Below are positions 25,743-31,841 of a stretch of DNA of 64,000 bases, piece after piece; position 1 is the first letter of the stretch; every line of letters begins with the position of its first letter. The notes beneath the pieces were generated by a model that saw only the letters and a list, made by a program, of their open reading frames with translations, had not been told where the DNA came from and did not search any database. Where the stretch lies: the NCBI RefSeq assembly GCF_016616885.1, contig NZ_CP067102.1, positions 3,748,501-3,812,500 on the forward strand. The letters run 5' to 3'. This DNA is from Bradyrhizobium diazoefficiens (GTDB taxonomy: Bacteria; Pseudomonadota; Alphaproteobacteria; Rhizobiales; Xanthobacteraceae). A program made the translations under genes and the position numbers.

Positions 25743-26195
25743 TCAATCGCCCCAGGAAATGGTCACGCCGATGTCGCCCGGGACGCCGCCGGGAAAATCG
25801 ATGACCTGATAGGCGATGCGATAGCCGCGCGGCTGCAGATAGTCGGTCCAGAGCTGGTAGATTTCCTTTGGAATGCCGGTCAGCGTGTTCTCCCAGCCCT
25901 TTTCCATCTGGTTGATGGCGCGTCCCTTGTCGATGCAGAGCGTGTTGGGGAAGCGATAGACCTGCACTTCGGTCAAGCCGTTTCGCACCGCACGCTGAAT
26001 GATCGTCGATGCCAGCTCGATCTTCTCCTCTTCGCTCTTGCCGGACGGCTTGCTGAGCCGCTCGATCAAAGCACGCTTTTCGGCCTCGGCGGCGGCGGCC
26101 AGGCGAACATATTCGTCCGCCTTCTCGGCCTCTTTGAGGGCTGCTTCCTTGCGGATCTGGATGGCATTGGGGATGAGATCATCGATGCCGGGCAT
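25743..26195 (-). CDS. Conserved hypothetical protein, 150 aa
   Basis: A soluble protein without signal peptide. The N-terminal third is a charged, alanine-rich helix (about residues 15-55, KEAALKEAEKADEYVRL and so on). The rest is mixed alpha/beta, ending in an IDFPGGVPGDIGVTISWGD tail. I recognise no domain. ATG at 26195 after AGGAGCGGA. It is the first gene of a probable two-gene unit with ppk2, behind a perfect FixK box 69 bp upstream. The context suggests a function in low-oxygen physiology, perhaps together with PPK2. Confidence 0.78.
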   Translation of the reverse strand: MPGIDDLIPNAIQIRKEAALKEAEKADEYVRLAAAAEAEKRALIERLSKPSGKSEEEKIELASTIIQRAVRNGLTEVQVYRFPNTLCIDKGRAINQMEKGWENTLTGIPKEIYQLWTDYLQPRGYRIAYQVIDFPGGVPGDIGVTISWGD

Positions 26196-26263
26196 GGCTG
26201 TCCGCTCCTGCTGTTTCGATTCAGCGTGCTGCCGCAAGGGTAGGTAGGCCCGCCCCAATTCCG

Positions 26264-26277
26264 TTGATCCAGATCAA
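26264..26277 (-). promoter_or_regulatory. FixK/FNR box upstream of the 150-aa gene and ppk2
   Basis: TTGATCCAGATCAA, a perfect site, the same 14 bp as in front of the SulP gene. On the minus strand it predicts a start near 26229, about 34 bp before the ATG at 26195. Confidence 0.82.
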
Positions 26278-26334
26278 GCAATTCCGCCACCTGGTACGCA
26301 CTGTTGTTCGAGGGTTTGAACGACGAAGTCCGGC

Positions 26335-26762
26335 TTGGGGGAACATTTTGAGCGAGCAGCTTCACCCGGCGGCTCCGCAGCATCTGCCGTTCTACCTTGC
26401 GCAAAGCGCTTGTTGATGGAGGCGGAGGTAAACTCGCGCAATCGAACGCACTCGTGCGGCTCAAGCTGGTCCCGACGCCGGGGCCGGTCGAAACAGCGAA
26501 GGCCTTTTCGACGGGCAGCGTCGATCTCGCCGTGGTGCGCGGCGATGTTGGCGAGCTTGCTGACGCGCGGGCCGGTGGTTGCGGTCGCCCATCGGTCGTG
26601 TTGCTGGTCGCTCCTCCGGGATCGACCTGGATCGATATTTCCGAAATCAAACGCGAGCGCGATGTCACCGCAGTCAATGCCGCCGCCCTTTGCCTTGAGA
26701 ATTTGATCCATGACCGGCGCATCGCTCTTGCGTCGCGGCAAGGCGGTCAGGCCTCGGGGTGA
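26335..26762 (+). pseudogene. Probable remnant of a TAXI-type solute-binding protein gene
   Basis: Two frames on the plus strand carry pieces that resemble the TRAP-transporter TAXI solute-binding family. The clearest is at about 26500-26625 (AFSTGSVDLAVVRGDVG, then VVLLVAPPGSTWIDISEI), where the family normally has a G.vDlA.v..D motif followed by a strand entering the ligand site. No signal peptide remains and the rest of the usual 300+ residues is missing. I read this as a decayed gene. The alternative is a chance resemblance. Confidence 0.4.
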
Positions 26763-26777
26763 AACGCTCCGGATTTC

Positions 26778-26791
26778 TTGATCTCTGTCAA
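26778..26791 (+). promoter_or_regulatory. FixK/FNR-like box upstream of the DUF3300 operon
   Basis: TTGATCTCTGTCAA, one mismatch. Predicted start near 26826, about 22 bp before the ATG at 26848. Confidence 0.7.
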
Positions 26792-26847
26792 CGAAGACCG
26801 GTCAACCGGCGTTGATGCTTGCTGCGATAGGTTCGATGGAGGACATG

Positions 26848-28521
26848 ATGCGTCATGGCGGCAAGATCCTGGTTCCGCTCGTGCTGCTATTGGCATTTGG
26901 GGAGCCTTCCTTGGCTCAAACAGCGGACAGCGCGCCAACACCCGTGCCGCAAGCGCTGTCGGCAAGTCAGCCCGCGCCAACCGCGGAACTGCTGAAGCCT
27001 GAGCAAATCGAGGCGCTGGTGGCGCCAATCGCGCTTTATCCCGATGAGCTCCTCGCCAACGTGCTGGCGGCCTCGACTTATCCGCTGGAGGTCGTGCAGG
27101 CCGACCGCTGGCTGAAGGAGCGCAAGAAGTTGAAAGGCGACGCGCTGAGGACGGAGGTCGACAAGCAATCCTGGGACGACAGCGTCAAGGCGCTGGCGAG
27201 CACGCCAGAGGTTCTGACCATGATGAGCGACAAGCTCGAATGGACCCAGAAACTGGGCGATACTTTCCTGGCCCAGCAGCCGGACGTGATGGACGCAATC
27301 CAGCGCCTGCGCACCAAGGCCTATGACAACAAGAAGCTGGTAACGACGAAGCAGCAGAAGGTGAGCGTTCAGACGCAGGAGAATAAGCAGGTGGTCGTCA
27401 TCGAGCCGGCCGAGCCCGGGACGATGTATGTGCCCTATTACGAGCCGGCGACCGTCTACGGCGCCTGGCCCTATACCGACTATCCTCCGTACTATTTTGG
27501 CTACCCGTCCTATATCGGCGCCGGCGTGGTCGCAGCCGGCCTCACCTTCGGCACGGCCTGGGCCATCGGGCGCTGGGGCAATTACTGGGGCGGCGGCTGC
27601 AACTGGGGCAACCGCAACGTCTATGTCAACCATCGCACCACCAACATCGGAAATGGCTGGCAGCACAATCCGGCGCATCGCCAGGGCGTGCGCTACAACA
27701 ACACCAACGTCCAGCAACGCTTTGGCAACAATAACCTGAAGGCCGGCGCGGCGGATCGCATGGATTTCCGTGGTCGAGATGGACAACAAGTGCTGCGTCC
27801 GAATCAGGGCGCGGGCGACCGTGCGGGAGATCGCGGTGGAGCAGGCGATCGCGCGGGCACGCGTGACACGCCTGCCGGCGACCGCGCGGGTGCTGCGGAC
27901 CGCGCCAAGGGCAGTGCGAACCGTGGCGGCGATCGAGCCAAGGGCGGCGGAGATCGTGCCAAAGGTGGCGGCGATCGCGCGAAGACCGCCAACCGCGGTG
28001 GCGCCGGCACAGGCAATCGTGCCGCTGCGGCCAATCGCGGCGGCGGCAACCGAGGCGGCGCCATGAACGTGTCGTCGGGCCGGGCCGCTTCTGCAGCATC
28101 CGCGCGCGGGCGGTCGAGCATGGCGAGCATGCCGCGCGGCGGCGGCGGTGGTGGCGCAGGCTTCTCCGGCGGGCGTGGTGGCGGCATGTCTGCTGGCGGA
28201 GGTGGCTTCCGTGGTGGTGGCGGAGGAGGCCGCGGAGGCGGCGGCGGTGGCCGACGCTCGGACATCGCGCTGAAGCACGACATTGTGCTGCTCGGCCATC
28301 TCGCCAGTGGGATCGGCTATTACCGCTTCAGCTACCTCGGCAGCAACAAGGCTTATGTCGGGGTGATGGCGCAGGAAGTCGAGAGCGTGAAGCCGGAGGC
28401 TGTGACCTGCGGCAGCGACGGTTACCTGCGAGTCTACTATGAGAAGCTCGGCCTCAAATTCCGCACCTACAGCGATTGGCTCGCGGGCGGCGCAAGAATC
28501 CCCGCAGAGGTGACGCCATGA
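26848..28521 (+). CDS. Exported DUF3300 protein with Gly/Arg-rich linker and S74-like tail
   Basis: A 557-aa secreted protein in three parts. A signal peptide (about 1-25) is followed by a DUF3300 domain (about 50-290: ALYPDELLANVLAASTYP, then PGTMYVPYYEP). Then comes a low-complexity linker rich in Gly, Arg, Ala and Asp (about 315-470) built on repeats such as GDRAGG and GDRAKGG. The last 85 residues resemble the Peptidase_S74 intramolecular chaperone of phage tail spikes: SDIALK (Ser471, Lys476) and VGVMAQEV. The S-x4-K spacing matches the self-cleavage dyad of that family. ATG at 26848, close to GGAGGA. Translationally coupled to the DUF2950 gene. Confidence 0.85.
   Translation: MRHGGKILVPLVLLLAFGEPSLAQTADSAPTPVPQALSASQPAPTAELLKPEQIEALVAPIALYPDELLANVLAASTYPLEVVQADRWLKERKKLKGDALRTEVDKQSWDDSVKALASTPEVLTMMSDKLEWTQKLGDTFLAQQPDVMDAIQRLRTKAYDNKKLVTTKQQKVSVQTQENKQVVVIEPAEPGTMYVPYYEPATVYGAWPYTDYPPYYFGYPSYIGAGVVAAGLTFGTAWAIGRWGNYWGGGCNWGNRNVYVNHRTTNIGNGWQHNPAHRQGVRYNNTNVQQRFGNNNLKAGAADRMDFRGRDGQQVLRPNQGAGDRAGDRGGAGDRAGTRDTPAGDRAGAADRAKGSANRGGDRAKGGGDRAKGGGDRAKTANRGGAGTGNRAAAANRGGGNRGGAMNVSSGRAASAASARGRSSMASMPRGGGGGGAGFSGGRGGGMSAGGGGFRGGGGGGRGGGGGGRRSDIALKHDIVLLGHLASGIGYYRFSYLGSNKAYVGVMAQEVESVKPEAVTCGSDGYLRVYYEKLGLKFRTYSDWLAGGARIPAEVTP
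27790..28257 (+). repeat. Low-complexity repeat region inside the DUF3300 gene
   Basis: Short in-frame repeats encode Gly-Asp-Arg-Ala units and later runs of glycine. They form a flexible linker between the DUF3300 domain and the S74-like tail. Such tracts change length easily by slippage. Confidence 0.75.
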
Positions 28522-29435
28522 TCAGTCTGAGGTCGCTTCAACGTGCCGCAATGCCGGCAATTATGGCGCTGGCGCTTCTGAGTTCGGCGTCACGGGCGCA
28601 GCAGTCCTTTTCCACGCCGGAGGATGCAGCCGCAGCGCTTGCCGCCGCGGTCACGAGCGGCCCGAAGGATATTCTGAAGATCCTTGGCAAGGCTGCCGAC
28701 GATATTGTCTCTTCCGGTGACGAGGTCGCCGACGCCGACATCCGTCAGCGCTTCAGCTCCATGTACGATACCAAGCATGCGATCAAGGCGGAGGGCAACA
28801 AGAAGGCCACGCTCATGCTGGGGCCGGACGACTTCCCGTTCCCGATTCCACTTGTCAACACCAAGAGCGGTTGGGAATTCGACACCGACGAAGGGCGCAT
28901 CGAGGTTCTCTATCGTCGCATTGGGCGCAATGAGCTCGACGCGATCCAGACTGCGCTCGCTTATGTCGATGCCCAGAACGAATATGCCGACAAGGATCGC
29001 GGCGAAGGCGCGGGCGTCTACGCGCAGCGCATCGTCTCGACGCCCGGCAAGAAGGATGGGCTGTTCTGGCGCGACGACGCCGACCCAAGTCCGCTCGGCG
29101 CGCTGGCGGCGGAGGCCTCGGCTGAAGGCTACAAGACCGGTGAGGGTGGCGTGACGCCGTATCACGGCTACTTTTTCCGCATCCTGAAAGGACAGGGGGC
29201 GGACGCGCCCGGTGGCGCGCTCAGCTATGTCGTGAAGGGTAAGATGATCGGCGGCTTTGCGCTGATCGCCTGGCCGGCCGAATACGGCAATTCCGGCGTG
29301 ATGACCTTCCTGGTCAATCATGCCGGCACCGTCTACCAGAAGGATCTTGGAAAACGGACCGCGTTCATTGCCCAGCGCACCACGTTGTTCGATCCGGACC
29401 AGACCTGGAAGAAAGTCGATGCAGCGAAACCGTGA
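28518..29435 (+). CDS. Exported DUF2950 protein
   Basis: A 305-aa DUF2950 protein with a signal peptide (about residues 1-27, ending SRAQQ). Typical parts are the FSTPEDAAAALAAAV start of the mature protein, GWEFDTDEGRIEVLYRRIGRNEL, and the HGYFFRILKGQG segment near residue 225. DUF3300 and DUF2950 genes are often found side by side; the function of neither is known. The ATG overlaps the DUF3300 stop (ATGA), so the two are coupled. It overlaps the next gene by 17 bp. Confidence 0.88.
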   Translation: MISLRSLQRAAMPAIMALALLSSASRAQQSFSTPEDAAAALAAAVTSGPKDILKILGKAADDIVSSGDEVADADIRQRFSSMYDTKHAIKAEGNKKATLMLGPDDFPFPIPLVNTKSGWEFDTDEGRIEVLYRRIGRNELDAIQTALAYVDAQNEYADKDRGEGAGVYAQRIVSTPGKKDGLFWRDDADPSPLGALAAEASAEGYKTGEGGVTPYHGYFFRILKGQGADAPGGALSYVVKGKMIGGFALIAWPAEYGNSGVMTFLVNHAGTVYQKDLGKRTAFIAQRTTLFDPDQTWKKVDAAKP

Positions 29436-29886
29436 GCGCCGGCGAACCGCGCTGCGTTGGTTCGTCAATCGACTTGCGGCGGTTGCGCTGCTCGCCTTGA
29501 CTGTTCCGGTGACGCCATCCCTGGCGCAAGCCTCTGGCGACGTCCGATTGAAGATCGTGAAGGCGGGCCTGCTCGTGGGCGGTGGCGTGGGCCGCGGCGT
29601 CCTGACCTATCGCGGTCGCACCTATCCCTTCCGCCTGTCCGGCATCAGCCTCGGCATCACGGCCGGCGCGACCATCGGGCGCCTCGAGGGCCGGGCGTCA
29701 GGCATCCGCGACGTCTCCGACTTCGCCGGCTCCTACAGTTCCGTCGGTGGTGGTGCTGCGCTGGTTGGCGGCCTGAACGGCGTCCATCTGCGCAACGAGA
29801 AAGGCGTCACGATGGTGCTGCAGGGACCCAAGGCCGGCCTGGAATTCGCCGCCAACATCAGCGCAATCACGATTTCACTGAAGTAG
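29419..29886 (+). CDS. Exported glycine-rich protein, paralog of the 24.4-kb gene
   Basis: A 155-aa protein with a basic N-terminus and a signal sequence (about residues 15-38, ending SLAQA). The mature part has KAGLLVGGGVGRGVLTYRG followed by YPFRLSGISLGITAGA, the same motif order as the 143-aa protein at 24405-24836, including the final I..I..AITI.LK strand. Both recall a short SYLF-like module. The ATG at 29419 lies inside the end of the DUF2950 gene, so it belongs to the DUF3300-DUF2950 operon. Confidence 0.75.
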   Translation: MQRNRERRRTALRWFVNRLAAVALLALTVPVTPSLAQASGDVRLKIVKAGLLVGGGVGRGVLTYRGRTYPFRLSGISLGITAGATIGRLEGRASGIRDVSDFAGSYSSVGGGAALVGGLNGVHLRNEKGVTMVLQGPKAGLEFAANISAITISLK

Positions 29887-29897
29887 CGAGATGATCG

Positions 29898-30179
29898 ATG
29901 GCCGCAAAATGTCCTCGCCCTCGATTCTGGGCGCCCTTGCTTCTGGGGATGGTCGTGGCCGCGCCCGCCGCCACCGCGCTGCCGCTCACGCCATTCCGCT
30001 ACGAGGCGCAGGCGCAGCGTCATTGTCCTGGCGACACCGTTGTTTGGATCGACTTTCGCAACGAGATTTATTACCTCAAGCGACAGCGGCACTACGGGCA
30101 GGGCAGCACGGGCGGTTTCGTTTGTCAGAAAGAAGCCCGCGCCAGCGGCTTCCGACGCTCGCTGCTTGGGGTCAGGTAA
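29898..30179 (+). CDS. Small exported protein, 93 aa
   Basis: Signal peptide over residues 1-28 (ending ATALP). The mature part holds two cysteines (HCPGDTVVWIDF and GGFVCQKEA) that could form a disulfide, and an aromatic/basic middle (EIYYLKRQRHYGQG). I know similar short exported proteins of unknown function from Bradyrhizobium genomes. It follows the paralog gene by 11 bp and closes the DUF3300 operon. Confidence 0.7.
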   Translation: MAAKCPRPRFWAPLLLGMVVAAPAATALPLTPFRYEAQAQRHCPGDTVVWIDFRNEIYYLKRQRHYGQGSTGGFVCQKEARASGFRRSLLGVR

Positions 30180-30243
30180 GTCGAGCTCTTTCCACTCCCT
30201 ACGCGAGGCTCGACTGCTTCCCTATTTCCAGGCACGGCCGGCG

Positions 30244-30257
30244 TTGATCCAAATCAA
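30244..30257 (+). promoter_or_regulatory. FixK/FNR box upstream of an 85-aa exported protein gene
   Basis: TTGATCCAAATCAA, a perfect site. Predicted start near 30292, 36 bp before the GTG at 30328. Confidence 0.82.
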
Positions 30258-30327
30258 TGTCGCACGAAGGCTCCATGCCCATAGCTCGACTGTCCGATTG
30301 ACAGCCATCAAAGTGGGGAGGGTCGTC

Positions 30328-30585
30328 GTGAATTTCCTTCAGTGCTCCAAAATTCGGTCGATCTGCGCGAGTTTGGCATTCACTCTGTCGCTCGCCGTGG
30401 CGAGCGTGCTGATTGGCGGCGGGCCGGCAAAAGCCGTCGTGTACTGCCAGTACGTTGATTATCCCCCAAGCTGCGTTGCCCGGGCGGGCGTCGTGCTGAG
30501 ACCGCGACCGATCGCGCGTGCAGTGGTCCGGCCTGGTACGCCGATGAATCGTGGCGGGCCCGCTGACCGTGTCGGACGGCGGTGA
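30328..30585 (+). CDS. Small exported protein, 85 aa
   Basis: Starts with GTG behind GGGAGGG. A hydrophobic segment (about residues 12-33, ending GPAKA) looks like a signal peptide. The mature part of about 50 residues has two cysteines (VYCQYVDYPPSCVARAGV) and a basic proline-rich tail. No family recognised. A perfect FixK box lies 71 bp upstream, which supports a real gene despite its size. The next gene starts inside its stop codon. Confidence 0.66.
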   Translation: MNFLQCSKIRSICASLAFTLSLAVASVLIGGGPAKAVVYCQYVDYPPSCVARAGVVLRPRPIARAVVRPGTPMNRGGPADRVGRR

Positions 30586-30857
30586 ACCGACGCTCCGATG
30601 TCAGGCTGGCCATGAAGCAGGCACTGGAAATATTGTCTGAGATATCGGCAGCGGCCGCTGCATTGTTGTGGCTGACATCCGCCCGCGTAAGGCTGAGAAA
30701 TCCGATCGCCAGGCGTGGTTTGGGGAGTGGCCTGGATGATCCAAAAGCCGTACTGCGACTGGTTTACGAACAAAGTCGCTGGAGTGCATGGGCGGCGATC
30801 GCTGCCGCAATCGCAGCAGTCCTGGCTATGGCGGACGGGCTGTTTCTCCGCGGTTGA
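30582..30857 (+). CDS. Small membrane protein, 91 aa
   Basis: Starts at a GTG that overlaps the previous stop; an ATG at 30612 is an alternative start. Two hydrophobic segments are visible (about residues 18-34 and 70-90), with a basic region between them. No family recognised. It probably shares the FixK-driven transcript of the 85-aa gene. Confidence 0.5.
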   Translation: MNRRSDVRLAMKQALEILSEISAAAAALLWLTSARVRLRNPIARRGLGSGLDDPKAVLRLVYEQSRWSAWAAIAAAIAAVLAMADGLFLRG

Positions 30858-30998
30858 GGATGAGGGTGAGAGGAGACGTACGTCACGAACCGTTTCCCCG
30901 GCGCCGATTGCACGCGCTCAAAGGTACTTTTGGCTTCGCAATGCACCTTATGCCTTAAGGGGATCGTGCCAACCCATTGATATCGCGATAAATGCGAT
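30858..30998. other. Left flank of the duplicated block
   Basis: No gene supported. It contains the left part of the dispersed repeat (30971-31015), whose core 30999-31027 is the left end of the 6,875-bp duplicated unit. Confidence 0.5.
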
Positions 30999-31015
30999 CG
31001 CCCTCCGAGCGCACC
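30971..31015. repeat. Dispersed 45-bp repeat, copy 1 (left end of duplication)
   Basis: Aligns without gaps to 37846-37890, 44721-44765 and 55478-55522. Bases 30999-31027 form a 29-bp core shared exactly with the other two duplication junctions. To the left of base 30999 it differs from the middle junction, to the right it is the same. Confidence 0.85.
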
Positions 31016-31157
31016 AAACCCAATAAGTCATTGGTACGAAACATTTTTCGCGATCCCGTGCGGCGTGCCGGATGCTGGTCCGCCGATCTGCATGTCTGAT
31101 CGCGTGTCCGAGCGTTGCTCTCGTATCGTGGCAGCGCATTGAGCCCCTTTGCGTGCA

Positions 31158-31841
31158 TCATCCGATTGATTTGAGAACGAGGTGTCCTGCGAGCGCGGCC
31201 ACGGTCCCCGACAGGACGAAAGCCGGCCAAAACACCGTCGAACGCGGCATGCGCGTACATGAATGGAGCCCGACGGTCGCTGCGATGCCAAGCGCGATCA
31301 CGGCGATCGCCAAGCGCTCCGACGGCCCGCCGGGGTCGATGATCCAGTCTGCGCATGCGCTGGCGCCTGTTTGGGCCAGCATTGCCGTGGCCCAGAAGAA
31401 GCCGCGGACATCGGAGCCATCCGCAGGACCCGGCAGTTTTCCCGTGAGGCGATAGCAGATCACGAAGGAGAAGATGAGCAGGATGGCGATGAGCAGAATC
31501 GCGCCGCTGTCACCGACTCCCATCGAGATATCGGTTGTCTCCGCCAGCACCGCACCCAACAGACTTAGCAAGAATGCGGCGGACCAGAACATCATCCGCG
31601 GAAGCCGACGGCTCGCTCCCTGCAATATCGACGTCGCAAGGAAGCACAGCATGAGGGCGACGATCACTCTTCCCGAGCGATGAAGGTAGATCTGATTGAG
31701 TGCATGGCCCGCGATCTCGCCCGCCATGGCCGCGAGTAGCCAGTTGATCCAGAAAGTGGCCGAGAGCTCCGGAACGATGCTCATGCGGGTCGATGGCGCG
31801 TCATCCCGAGCCCTCGCGCCATCCCTAGTCTTGCTGTTCAT
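31158..31841 (-). CDS. COG4705-like integral membrane protein (copy 1)
   Basis: A 227-aa membrane protein with seven to eight hydrophobic helices. Two halves repeat a similar layout (FWINWLLAAMAGEIAGH near residue 30, FFWATAMLAQTGASACAD near residue 150), as in the membrane-anchored COG4705 family, whose members often carry FW..K.L..T.GE..GD repeats. Function unknown. The ATG overlaps the RND gene stop by 4 bp, so it is the last gene of the efflux operon. Such a gene in an RND operon is unusual; it may assist the pump or be a separate carrier. Confidence 0.72.
   Translation of the reverse strand: MNSKTRDGARARDDAPSTRMSIVPELSATFWINWLLAAMAGEIAGHALNQIYLHRSGRVIVALMLCFLATSILQGASRRLPRMMFWSAAFLLSLLGAVLAETTDISMGVGDSGAILLIAILLIFSFVICYRLTGKLPGPADGSDVRGFFWATAMLAQTGASACADWIIDPGGPSERLAIAVIALGIAATVGLHSCTRMPRSTVFWPAFVLSGTVAALAGHLVLKSIG

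Noticed and set aside
27790..28257. Direct repeats that might suggest a CRISPR or VNTR locus
   Set aside because: They are in-frame Gly/Arg/Asp codon repeats with no spacers, within one protein gene.
26887..28299. A 470-codon minus-strand frame opposite the DUF3300 gene
   Set aside because: The plus strand has a signal peptide, DUF3300 and S74-like motifs. The antisense frame is rich in Ala/Arg/Val and reflects the repeats.
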